From: Hansfordia pulvinata
Lineage: Eukaryota > Ascomycota > Sordariomycetes > Xylariales
Direction: 5' to 3'
Assembly (NCBI GenBank): GCA_006538405.1
Contig: BJKQ01000042.1
Location: 16,085-80,084 of the forward strand
DNA: 64,000 nt
Every line of letters starts with the position of its first letter. Positions within the stretch are counted from its first letter, which is position 1. The position numbers and the translations under genes are program-made. Below are positions 22,559-32,443 of the stretch, piece after piece. The notes under the pieces are model-generated. The model was given only the letters and a program-made list of their open reading frames with translations, was not told the origin of the DNA and made no database searches.

Positions 22559-23407
22559 TCATTTGTCATCATCATCGAACGTGACCTTATTATCCCCAGA
22601 GAGGTGAGGGTACTGCCACCCGTGAACGGCCGAGTGTTTGCCTTTGCACCATTGCTCGAGCTTCTCGAACCAAATCTCGTGGTTGTCTTCGTTGATCTCC
22701 TTATCATGACTTCCCCATGGGATATAATTCAAGGTCTCCATTACATGCTGGGGTGTCTCAGTATGAGCATACTTACAGCCGTCCTGCAGCGCGGGCCTGA
22801 TGCGAGGCTCAGGACGCTCAGGACGGCTGTTATAGTTGCTTGGCTCACTGGAAGATAGTCCATGTTTACCGCCAGTGAGCAGGGAAACGAGGGCCGAGCC
22901 GGCAAAGTACGCGATCCGGCAAATGATGTAGAAAATAGTTCCCACGTTGGAATTGAAATCGAAGAATTTCCTGCAAGTCGCCCGTCCGTCCCGGGAGCTC
23001 AGCGCAGGAGCGGCGGTACCACCAGGGCAGCCACCACCACGGCGGCGCCCAGCGTTGACCTGGCCGGCGCCGCTCAGCCCGGCCTCTGGAGCCGTGGGAG
23101 CCTCGACCCAGTTCTCGGCCTGGCACTGCCGCTCTGTGGAAGGAGTGCCACCGGCGACCCTGCTTCTTCGCTCGAAGCCCGTGCTTCCCGTGATCGCGAC
23201 GGGACTTCTGTCCCGCTGTCGTATGTTGGCTATGTTGCTCGTGACGAAATGGATCGCCTTTGCCTCGTCCAAGTGGAATCGTCCCCGCAGCGTGGGGTCG
23301 TCGTTTGGGAATTGGGCGTCCACTGGAGTGGCGGCGACGGAGCTGCGGAGAGGCAGCAGGTGCGAGAGGCACATTAATAGCATCGTATGTCGTGGGTAGC
23401 CGAGCAT
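22559..23407 (-). CDS. Single-exon secreted-type hypothetical protein
   Basis: A 282-codon frame is counted from the ATG at 23,405-23,407; the frame is open 47 codons further upstream. I prefer the downstream ATG because it puts a signal-peptide-like start first (MLGYPRHTMLLMCLSHLLPL, then SSVAATP). Next come a charged segment, a Gly/Ala/Arg-rich low-complexity middle, a hydrophobic stretch (GTIFYIICRIAYFAGSALVS) that could be a membrane anchor, and an acidic C-terminus (..HLSGDNKVTFDDDDK). Four cysteines are scattered. It resembles no family I know. A secreted or membrane-anchored subtelomeric protein would fit the setting. Opposite-strand frames of up to 171 codons exist, so coding on this strand is favoured, not proven. 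Confidence 0.45.
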   Translation of the reverse strand: MLGYPRHTMLLMCLSHLLPLRSSVAATPVDAQFPNDDPTLRGRFHLDEAKAIHFVTSNIANIRQRDRSPVAITGSTGFERRSRVAGGTPSTERQCQAENWVEAPTAPEAGLSGAGQVNAGRRRGGGCPGGTAAPALSSRDGRATCRKFFDFNSNVGTIFYIICRIAYFAGSALVSLLTGGKHGLSSSEPSNYNSRPERPEPRIRPALQDGCKYAHTETPQHVMETLNYIPWGSHDKEINEDNHEIWFEKLEQWCKGKHSAVHGWQYPHLSGDNKVTFDDDDK

Positions 23408-23998
23408 ATTGTATTGCGTTTCTCGTTGGATGCCGGAAAGGTGATTCTGTAAGGGCCCCGGAGAGATAAAAGAGCAATAAGCTAAAGGCAGGTCAAGCAG
23501 ATCTATCAAGGCAAAGAGTTTTATTATTTCCTTTTTAGTACGAAGCAAACTCGCTTATTGATTGCTCGCTGGATGGCACCCGGCGGCAAGTGGTTACCGA
23601 GAAGGCAAGTGGTCACCGAGCATCGTGGCAAAGAAAGGTCTTGATCGCCGTCCCCTGCGTAAGGAAATCCGAGTAAAGCGAAGTTATAAGCCTATTGGCT
23701 CGGGATTTGCCGGCCCTCTCCCCTCGTATTGGATCAATCCGTTGTGGCGCGCCACAGCCACGTCCTTAACGTCTAAGAGCCATACCACTCTGTTGCCCTT
23801 GGCGATCTTCGGCACAGTCCGTGGGTGATATGCCTTAGTATATCGCGTGAAGGCGTCTTTGGCCTACAGCGGCTGTAGTGGCTCGTGGGATCCACAAGAA
23901 CAGGAAGCGCTTGCACCAGTATTATTAGAAACGAGCTCTTATTAGAAGGCACAACAGTGCAAACGTGGGTATACTTATAAGGGTTATTCCGTGGCTTG

Positions 23999-24223
23999 TT
24001 AAGGGCCGATTAGCAACTCGCCACTCTTCAACATTGCTTCGACAGGCAGGTCTTTAATAAGTCGTTCTGCGGCGGCGACACGGCGGCCACGATCTCTCAC
24101 CGAGGGATTGCGGTAGCGATGTTCTAGAACTGCGAAGGCTACCCGCCCGGACTGGGTTGCGCCGGCGCGCTTCCGCAGAATTGACACGGCCGACTCGTCC
24201 TGGTACTTCAGCCAGGGCTCCAA
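23999..24223 (-). CDS. C-terminal coding fragment
   Basis: A minus-strand frame of about 74 codons reads EPWLKYQDESAVSILRKRAG near its start and AVLEHRYRNPSVRDRGRR, then LPVEAMLKSGELLIGP before a stop. It has no ATG at its 5' end (the first usable codon is TTG), so it is probably the last exon of a gene or a truncated remnant. The sequence is charged, probably helical, and without cysteines. Upstream sequence (24,240-24,380) shows no exon I can join to it. Family not recognised. Confidence 0.35.
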   Translation of the reverse strand: MEPWLKYQDESAVSILRKRAGATQSGRVAFAVLEHRYRNPSVRDRGRRVAAAERLIKDLPVEAMLKSGELLIGP

Positions 24224-24744
24224 TATGACCTTGCCGTACCGCGCCGGCCTTGCTTAAGGGCCCCTTTTTTGCACTCTAAGAGGGCCAAAAAGGCGGTGTT
24301 TCACCGCCCACAGCATCGAGGTGAAGGTGGTATCGTGGCGTGGCGAGGTGAGATTCAGCCGTGACCATTAACGGCTATACGTCATGGCGAAAAGAGGGGG
24401 GAACCAAATGTGGTTATTGAGAGGGGGACTAATTTCAAAGCAGACATGCCCCTCCAGCCCCTTAAGGACCACGTTAAGGGCGAGGTTGATATCTCTGGCC
24501 AGGGGCCGCGTCCTTAAGTCTACCCGGGCTCGGCCGTCATCCCCGCGCTATTGGGAGAGTATATTCTGCGTGAGTGGCATCGGCCGCGCCCGCGCCCGCG
24601 CCCTCGACGGCGATATCATCGACCATGACCGCCGCCTGCTTGGCCCGGGCTCGACGGGGAAGTCGATGCTTAGAACGATGGGAACCAGGGGGGCTTACCG
24701 CCGCTGTCGTAATCGTCGCTGTCTGGCGCGGTCGCAGTCGTTCC
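24224..24744. other. No supported gene
   Basis: GC-rich sequence with overlapping frames on the plus strand rich in Arg and Ala (from 24,384 and 24,574). They look like translations of biased sequence. A GGGCC-rich stretch at about 24,255-24,300 could form hairpins. Nothing else seen. Confidence 0.3.
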
Positions 24745-25008
24745 GTCCTCCGCGCTCGTGATGCCCGTCCTCCTGTTCGTCTGCTGGGCCCTTCGCGCCG
24801 CGTGATTCCTTACCTGCCTTCGTCGCTACCTCGTTATCGAGACATAAAGACGGCAGGGCTTATCTATACGACACGGCGATGCCACCGGCAGCCAGGTGCT
24901 CGTTTATGCGGACAAGCAGGAGGACGTGGTTGGCGAAGGGGCCGAGCAAGCGGACGTGGATGTCTTGGAATACAGGGCAAGGCGCCCGCTCCCTCCTTTA
25001 TTTTAATA
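24745..25008 (+). pseudogene. Coding remnant with in-frame stops
   Basis: One plus-strand frame gives hydrophobic sequence (VLLFVCWALRAA, stop TGA, FLTCLRRYLVIET, stop TAA) and then a strongly protein-like tail (RHGDATGSQVLVYADKQEDV, then EQADVDVLEYRARR) ending at a TAA. The two stops make this a dead or badly decayed gene. The tail alone is 50 codons. Family not recognised. Confidence 0.3.
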
Positions 25009-25275
25009 GTAAGGGGGCAAACAAGATACGACTGTGGTGAGGGCTGGAGAGCCCCTTATCACAGGTAATCAGCTATCAGCCCAGAGCGTGGCCAGGGATT
25101 GCTGGCTAAGGGCATTGGCGGCCTCGGCATCTTCGCATTACAGTTCCTCTCGTCTTAACGCCCGCCCTTGCCTGTGCTTACCGAGCATCGGCCTGCTACC
25201 GGACTCGTCACTGACCCGGATTCGCCCATGCTTACGTCACAGTCTTGTGGCGCGGCGCGTGTCCTGACCCTGGGC

Positions 25276-25533
25276 ATGGCGCTGAGCGGCTGGGCGACGC
25301 CAACGGGTGCACCATCGGCCCCGTCCGCGCACGCCGAGAAGTCCATCTACAGCCAGGACAACGAGGACGAGATCCACAGTGTTGGGGGGTCCGCAGTATT
25401 AGGGCGGCCTCGTGCTCGCCCCGCCCGCTCGAGGTCGTCGCCAGGAAGCCGCTGCCGGCTGTACGTCAGCATAGACAGCCCTGACACTCGACTCGTGGTA
25501 AGCAAGAGCGATCCGGCAATAAAAGGTCAATAG
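25276..25533 (+). CDS. Hypothetical ORF
   Basis: An 85-codon frame starts at the ATG of MALSGWATPTGAPSAPSAHA, continues with KSIYSQDNEDEIHSVGG, and ends ..KSDPAIKGQ before a TAG. The start is Ala/Pro/Ser-rich and the second part hydrophilic. There is no recognised domain. It could equally be a chance frame; another frame is open over the first two thirds. Confidence 0.25.
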   Translation: MALSGWATPTGAPSAPSAHAEKSIYSQDNEDEIHSVGGSAVLGRPRARPARSRSSPGSRCRLYVSIDSPDTRLVVSKSDPAIKGQ

Positions 25534-25539
25534 ACTCTC

Positions 25540-28044
25540 TTTGGCCGTTGCGAGGAGTGGCGGAGCATTCGCGACGAGGTGGAGGGGTAGATGAGATAAT
25601 GGAGGATTGTAAAGGAAAGTCGGTGCGTGGAATGGTTGGAACAAGACAGTTCCAGGTTGTTGTTTTGATGTCAAAAGCAACGCAAGTATGAGTACTTAGA
25701 TACCTGCGGAAGTCATCCATATATTCGAGGTACCTTCCTACATGTACGTACTCAGGTCGACCCGGGTACTTGCCACTTCAAACAACATATTGAATGCCTT
25801 GAAAAACGAATTGTAAGCATCTCGACGGTTGCCTCTTAATTCCAGGTATTATGGAACACTGATCGCTTTCGCGCACGAAGACCATGCATTCTATTCTATG
25901 GTGCTATGGTGCTCGTCCCGTGCATCTGTTTGCAGTGGCGCATTCAAGGATACTTATGTACCCGACAGACCCACGCACCCTGGGAGTACATGCCCACGAG
26001 GTACCCCGTACAGAAACGTCGCGGCCCTGAGCACCCATCTTAGCACCGTGCGGCCTGTCAATGTCTCACGGCCTCATGCATTGACACGGATGTGGACGAG
26101 TATGGCAATAAACATACCGCCTCGGGGTAACATGCTGCTATCGTGCGTACAATCACTCGTATACCTGCAGCAATCCCATAAAGTCAGTGTCTGGTCTTTT
26201 GAAGCTCATGAAGAGGGGGAGAGGGATTGCAGTAATTGTGGGTGGCAAGTTGGTTGGTGCTCTTATGTATACGGAACGCAGTTACCTATCCTTATCGATT
26301 GGAGTGCACAAGCCGACAGAAATGGATTAGGGGGCACGGTTTCTGGCTTCGCATTGCTGTCAGTTCGGTTGGTAGGCTCAACTGGGCTGTCGGCTGGCAA
26401 GCGACGACATAACGTAATGGCAGGGCTGACGATGAGGCCCCGGCGACCCACGGTAGTGCGAGTACCTACACATGTACCGTCAGGAAGGGCAGCCCTACAG
26501 CCACTTTACGAGTACCTACAATAATTCGTTGGATGGATGTCACATCCAGCCCCGATACAGGTACCTAAGTGCCTATAGGCTTCTTTTGGCCTGGAAAGGC
26601 TGACTACCAGGTAGAAGCCTTATCACATCTGGCCACGGCGAGACGAGAGACCAGTCTTCATTACCCCGCTGACCACAGTTCCAGGTAGATTTGAAAGGAC
26701 TCCGTACTGAGCACACCTAAGCTGGTGAGCGGGCGATGGTAGCGACACTGAGAGTGATCCATGTTAAATTTCCATGTACTTAATGGCACCAGGCTGGGCC
26801 GCCTTATGCAGGTACAGATGCGGGTTGCATCCGTTGACGATACAAGAGCGATGACTCTAGGCACGCGTGATTTGAAAGTTGCAGGCTGTGGTGACAGCCC
26901 TTAGCGAAGCGTCTCGTTCTCTTAGCCCGCTCACTCGACTCGAGAATCGCTTAACCTAAGTCTACCCGTGTCTGTCCTCACTTGCTTGTGCAGAATGCTA
27001 TCGGGCAATCGTCGACGACTAACCCTCTCCTAGGACCGGTCCGTCGAGCCCGACGTGGGGACTTTGAAGCTTTTTATCCAGGTATCCTATGTAGGTCTAG
27101 GCTTGAAGCTGCCTACCTACCTACTTAACCTACCTCGCGGAGATCCGGGCTGAGGCGCGGCCACTGGTGGTACAGCTGCGGTATCCACCGTGCAAGGCGG
27201 CGGTCGCTCTTACCTATTAAGACCGCTTTTAGGAGCATCTGCCATATTTTAGGAGTATCTGCCTATCTTAAGAGTATTTGCCCTAACCCCCATTCTGACC
27301 AGATGGCGACTTCCCGTTCGCTTTCTAGGACTTTTCCTTAGAAGCGGCGCTCGAGCAGCCGTACGAGTACCATGGTAAGAAGACGTCCAGGGTACCCTCT
27401 GCTGAACTCACTCGCACCCTAGTCCGGCTCCAGCTATTACCGACCGCGTCGCCCCGCCGCGTCGCCCATACCGCGTCGCCCCGACCGCGTCGGCCTCACA
27501 GCGTCGCCTTTTAATCCCCGCCAACTACATCATGTCGCTCATCAAGTCATCGCCGCATCGAAACCACCCACCAGCCGAGCTCGGTACGGCTGTGTGCTGG
27601 TCCCACTCAAGTCCTCGTCTCAGCACCCCCCGGCTCATTGCCGCTTTTGCCCCATGTCGACATTGCCCTGTCCGTGGCTCGGATCTGAAAGGACAGCCCC
27701 TCGCTGCAGCGCTGCCAAACATGACGCACACCACAGATTACGACGAAGGGCTACGGACGAGGTAGCAGCCCATGTCAATCACAGCAGCCAGCCCTTCAAT
27801 CGTCTTTATGGGGAGTATATATAACAGCACCTGAACTAACGACGCCTGGCATAGATCACCCGTAGCTCGCTACAGCACTCGACCGCCTGGTTTGAACCAA
27901 GACTCGCAACCCTCTCCGGCTACTACATCTCCACCGCGTACACGGCCGTGAACCGGCTTCCTATCGAAACCTCCAGTGTCGAGCCCCTATCAGCCCATCT
28001 CCTGGTATTCGCGCTAGTGACAACCTAGGCCGTATTGCTGACAG
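25540..28044. other. No firmly supported gene; tandem repeats
   Basis: A plus-strand frame of 231 codons (25,829-26,524) starts with TTG and shows no domain; I do not call it. Regulatory-looking words (AGGTACCTAG type, CGAGTACCTAC) are frequent at 25,690-26,580. A (CCGCGTCGCCCCGA)-like repeat lies at 27,440-27,505 and a 20-bp repeat at 27,227-27,286. A 77-codon frame from an ATG at 27,532 is mirrored by an open minus frame. Confidence 0.35.
27227..27286 (+). repeat. Three-copy 20-bp tandem repeat
   Basis: Units at 27,227, 27,247 and 27,267, the first being TTTTAGGAGCATCTGCCATA. Later units differ by transitions only at most positions (GCATCT, GTATCT, GTATTT), a gradient that looks like progressive C-to-T decay. 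Confidence 0.75.
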
Positions 28045-28323
28045 TTATACAACCCAGCCACACTTTTCTCCCCTCTCATGCTCGCGCGGATCCTCTCGTT
28101 CTCCAACTCCCCATGGCCACACTGTTGCGTCGCTATCGTCTTCATGGAGACCGGTGTCGATCCGGACGCAGTCACGGGCGTCTTCAAGTCCGGCCATTCG
28201 AATGTCTTCCGTAAACTGATACACTCCATCTCTGATACACCCACTAAGCAGTGGTCGGTTCTGACACGCCGGATCGATCACCTCGTCGGTATACTGATCG
28301 TGAAGCGGCAGTGCGAAGGACAC
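28045..28323 (-). CDS. Hypothetical coding fragment
   Basis: About 92 codons of protein-like sequence (SFALPLHDQYTDEVIDPACQ near the start, later TEDIRMAGLEDARDCVRIDT and VWPWGVGEREDP) end at a TAA. The first codon of the open frame is GTG and a TGA lies just upstream, so it is either an exon or a remnant. The opposite strand is open over the same stretch (88 codons from an ATG at 28,078) but looks less natural. Family not recognised. Confidence 0.3.
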   Translation of the reverse strand: MSFALPLHDQYTDEVIDPACQNRPLLSGCIRDGVYQFTEDIRMAGLEDARDCVRIDTGLHEDDSDATVWPWGVGEREDPREHERGEKCGWVV

Positions 28324-28344
28324 TTCTCACGTTCTACGACCTGA

Positions 28345-29012
28345 CAAGTGTCCCACGAGCTTGATAGGCCCGCAGATCACGCACCGGGCACGGTCCCATT
28401 TCACCGTCTTTAACTTCCCGAGGCCTCACATTCTCCTCCTTGGACTACAGATTCCAAGTGTCGATGCACCCACCAATGTTTAGGTCCTGTGAGGATCAGC
28501 CAGGACAGCCGGACAGCTCAGGGGCGGCGGATGCTGTCAGGGGCAGCGGTTCAGTCGCAAGGGGGTAAACCCGCGACGGTGGTCACTTGATGCTCTCGGC
28601 GTCGTCTTTTGTACTCTGTGTACTTGATTGTTGCGTGGCTTAATGTTGACGGCCTGGAAGGCAGCACAGCGCAGCGATGCTCGACCGTGAGTTCCGCCCA
28701 GCCACGATGCGTACAATCCCGGCTTGGCTTTCTACTACTTTGGCCTGACTCGTTGGCCGATGTGTAGCTCAGTAAGCCGGGGTATTAGGTTACGCTCCGC
28801 TGTCCGGGATGGATTTATCCTAAGCTAGTCTGCGATAAGGACGATCAAGTTCAGCTCGTGCGCTTCTATTGCAGGTTCGGCGAATACGATTCACGCAATC
28901 TTAACCAATCCTATCCTTAGGCATGGAGCGCAAATCTTAAGGAGGATTACCCAAGTCTATGTTGAGGCCGTCTATGCTGAACGCAAGCCTACTTGAACGC
29001 TATGTGGCACGA
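28345..29012. other. No supported gene
   Basis: Only short frames. A GC-rich stretch of related words (GGACAGC, GGGGCGGC, GGGGCAGC) lies at 28,500-28,560. I looked for a tRNA at about 28,755-28,810 and rejected it. Confidence 0.35.
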
Positions 29013-29336
29013 TTAAGCTCTGATCTTATAGCTTAGAGCCCCTCGAGGGAACTTTTTTGTGTGTTCAGAGTTTTCAAACACCAATTCCCGTTTTCCCTGG
29101 CCTCCAATAGCTTTCTGCCCTCTTCCTTTTGAGAATACTACCGTCTCTCCCTTATCTGCAGTGAACCTGAACAACCTGTCCCCGCCTTGCAAACTACCTT
29201 CTATGCCCTCAGCTGACTCACTACTGACATAGCGTCGAATTTCTGTGTCTGTTTCATCGAAAAATTCAATAAGCCAACTGGCTTGAAGCTGTCCGAAAAG
29301 GGCAAAGGCCATAACGGTTTTCGAAAGAGCGACCAT
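29013..29336 (-). CDS. Small cysteine-free secreted protein
   Basis: A 107-codon frame starts at an ATG with a clear signal peptide (MVALSKTVMAFALFGQLQAS, cleavage likely near residue 19-20) followed by a hydrophilic mature part of about 87 residues. The mature part begins WLIEFFDETDTEIRRYVSSE, is Gly-rich in the middle (KGRGQKAIGGQGKRELVFE) and ends FPRGALSYKIRA. It lacks cysteine and has no membrane segment, so it is predicted to be exported. The upstream region (29,340-29,880) is AT-rich and could hold the promoter. Short secreted proteins near telomeres are often effectors or host-interaction factors in fungi; that role is inference from size and location, not from homology. The frame has no in-frame stops and no frameshift. 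Confidence 0.6.
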   Translation of the reverse strand: MVALSKTVMAFALFGQLQASWLIEFFDETDTEIRRYVSSESAEGIEGSLQGGDRLFRFTADKGETVVFSKGRGQKAIGGQGKRELVFENSEHTKKFPRGALSYKIRA

Positions 29337-29339
29337 AGT

Positions 29340-29900
29340 GAAAGGCGGAGCGATTAATCACTGGTAATAAAGCTGAATATTTAATTGGTATCAACGGAGA
29401 TTTGATGCGTATAAAAACGTTCAGATAACAGATTACGATAAAGAGTTCATTTGAAGAGACACTCGTTTCCTTTTATGTCTTGTGATTCTCTAGTAAGCTA
29501 AAAGTTGAATAGAATTAGTTTTCAGCTCTCCTTCTATCACCACGTAACGTGGCGGACTCTTCACTGTATAAGGATTAACCTCGTTTCTAGCCTTTAGCTT
29601 AAGGTGAGGATTTTAAGTGTAAGGCAAAAAGTTGTGCTTAATAACTCGCAAGTGGCGACTCGCTATTGAGCAAGTAGTTTCAATATTAGTAACAGCTACC
29701 TGAAATAATTGAAAAGTATGTTTTAGCGGTGGCAGTGCAACTAAACCAGCTTAAAGTTGGAAAAAACCTCAGTTATTTATGGAATCTCATTTGTTAACAG
29801 GTAAGAAGCGGCCGCAAATTCAAAATAGCAGGTAAAAAGCGGCCGTAAATTTAAATTTAGCTATTTACTATGTTTTAACTTCCAGACAGTTGTGGCACCG
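29340..29900. promoter_or_regulatory. AT-rich intergenic stretch, possible promoter
   Basis: About 550 bp that is clearly more AT-rich than its surroundings, directly upstream of the small secreted protein gene on the minus strand. It includes two near-identical 30-bp units at about 29,799-29,860, each with CAGGTAA(G/A)AAGCGGCCG; the differences between the units are all transitions. A promoter role for the gene is inferred from position only. Confidence 0.35.
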
Positions 29901-32443
29901 TGATAGCCCTAGTTCTACGAACCCGAATGCAAAGCGCGGACAGGCCGCACTGTTTTCTAGGTTAAACGTATATAGATTAACCGACAGGGCGAGAGACCAA
30001 ATCGGTCATGTCTGAGGATATCACGGACGAGAATAAGGACTGTAAAGTCGTGTTATTAAGAAGAACGGAGAGATACTCTGATCATTGGAAGGTTTTGAGG
30101 TTGCGGTCGGAGCTTGTCCTGAGATAGGTTAGTATTGGCGTAGTCGTTCTCGATCCTAAGCCCATTTCACTGAAGGCAGTCAGCTCAATCGGCTCGATGT
30201 CCCAGAGCCAGCCTGCGTGGAGAGCCATGGCATATTCATCTGCGTAACACCATATACTTGCGCTTCCAGTAAACATCGCGCGCCTAGTACAGCAGCGCGG
30301 ATCAGCCCCGGTGGTGCAGGAGACGTGGATCCCCTTCATGTCATCCTATGACGTGGCGCCTTTGACGACATTGTCCTGGCATTTGCTTCTTGTTTACCTC
30401 TCTACCTCCCTTCCTCAACTCCCGTCTCCTCCAGCTTCTCATTGTACCCCCCGCGCCGAGAGTTTTGCCATCTTCTAAATGCCTTTCAGATAAGTTCGAG
30501 TAGATATCCCTATTCGCCACGACCGAAGCTGAGTCGGTGATGGACTGATTCATGTCGGGACTTGGCCCAGTGGCCATCTCTCGAGAGCGTTCGTGCCCAG
30601 CGGCCTTTCCTTTTATGAAAGAGGCTCTTCTTCCTCGGCATCACGGCCCTGAGGGCCCAGCAGGTGCCCCGCGCGGCAGGAGCCAAGGTAAGATTAGGAC
30701 AGATACGCCTAAAAATGGGAAATTTAGGGTACATGCTCCTAAGTTTTAAAAGCATATGCTTTAAGGAAAGCGCCTCTTACTTGCATACTTACCTACCGAA
30801 GTGCGACCGCGTTTAGTTTCCAGTGGCTACCTCTCCGGCGAGCCTCAAGGAAGGGTAAGGAGGGAAAATCCATTTCGAATCCTCGCCCCCGATAAGCATG
30901 GAACAGCAAGCACGAGAGGGTGCGCTTCTATAAGTAATGTACGAGGCCAGTCAAGCTTAGGAGCTCGTCAACAAACTATACATTTATGTAGACGTTTGCT
31001 CTTTTCGCTACATGAGGCCCGAAAGCTCTGATTCAGGACCCGTTTCCGATATGCGCTATCACCTGCTCTTCAATCCAAAGACTCACACCCGTATGCTCAC
31101 CGTATACTTGGTTTGAATGCGCGCGTGCGTACTTTATCGATTCTAGTTGGGTGGGTGTCCAGACACCTTCTACTGGTCGAGGGCGGCACATATGAAGATG
31201 GATGCGATTCGCTACGAGACAGCGATGCAGAGGTCCGACAGCTGCTTGAGAAGTTAACAGCGGCAGAGGTAGGGTTGATGCCTTTGAAAGTACATCCCAG
31301 AGACCTTACACGCTGCCACTCTTGCCGAATGATATTGCCGCGGCGTCTGGATTTCTCAGCGCTCGGGGCGATAAGACAAAGGCAATTCTAGCTGTCCACA
31401 GACCAGTAGTGTGGCCTCACTGACACCTATTCCTCCTCGAGTCGAACGGCTTAATTGAAGGCAAAGACGGGCACGGCGTTGAACGCTTCCGTCGCATGTT
31501 GGAAACGTGCTGGGTGCATAAAGGCGCTGTCGTCATGGTCATGAACGCGGGCCTTTCACACTCAGCGTGCGGAGGCGGGCTTCGAATAGAAAGGGGCTTC
31601 TCAGATCGTCCCCGGTCGAGAGCTTCGCGTTATAACGTGGGCCACGACAAACGAGCTCTTTCCTGCTCGTGGTCGAAGGGCAAGGATGCTTTCATGCCTG
31701 TGCTATGATGTGTCGTCGAGTACGTCCAGCTTGCGAGATTATTGTAACTAGGTACCAATGCCTGGAAGACTACAGGAGGCACTTGAGTAGATCCAGGCTC
31801 TAAGCGCAAGGCTCTGCCTCCCTTACTTGATTCCAGACACGGTGAGCGCCGGACATTGTCGAGCTGCTTGCCCCTCGCCCGTCCTCCAGCATGCATCTAG
31901 CAAGTACTTTCGGTAGGTACATAGGTAGCTCATGCAGCAGCCGGGCTAGATGGCAACTACCTCTGTAAATGGCTCCCGTGTCACGAGGACCTATTCATTC
32001 GCATCCATTTTCATGCTGTTCAATCCGCCACACCACCAACTGTACCTAATCATGAGAATCGAGATAATCACATGCCTCGAGTTCTCACCGCGCCGAGAAT
32101 GTTTTGCACTCATCGACGGGGGCAGGCCCGATCTACACCGGCCACAGGTGCTCGAGCCCCCGAACCGCACTTGCCGACCAGCACCAGACAGCGTCGCACC
32201 TGCCGCATCTTCGATGAGGGCCTCTGGGCGCCAGGTGCCTGCCGGCCGGGCATCAAACGTTTCCGTGAGTTGTCATCCTTTTCGTCGGCAGCATGACCCA
32301 TCCTGACAGCTTCAGCTCGCGCAATTCGCGCTTTGCAGAGGTTGTGTCAATTGACAACAACCAGCCCCTCTCGTCTCGTCGCCCATCTCGCCCGCCCTAA
32401 TCGATTGGTCGTTCACGGTCTCTTCACCGACCACCCACCCGCC
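29901..32443. other. No firmly supported gene
   Basis: A minus-strand frame from an ATG at 30,339 to 30,082 (85 codons, MKGIHVSCTTGADPRCCTRR..) and a plus-strand frame at 31,113-31,391 (92 codons) are the best candidates and remain unproven. A weak copy of the TCCTAAA-type repeat may lie at about 30,690-30,745. The final few hundred bases before 32,444 should contain the promoter and leader of the Ulp1-type gene; a motif TAGGTACATAGGTAG sits at about 31,913-31,927. Confidence 0.35.

Noticed and set aside
25829..26524. 231-codon plus-strand ORF as a gene
   Set aside because: It starts with TTG, has no domain or signal, passes through repeated CGAGTACCTAC words, and its composition does not look coding.
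28755..28810. tRNA gene
   Set aside because: The GTAGCTCAGT-like word is not followed by a usable anticodon stem, T-loop or acceptor pairing.
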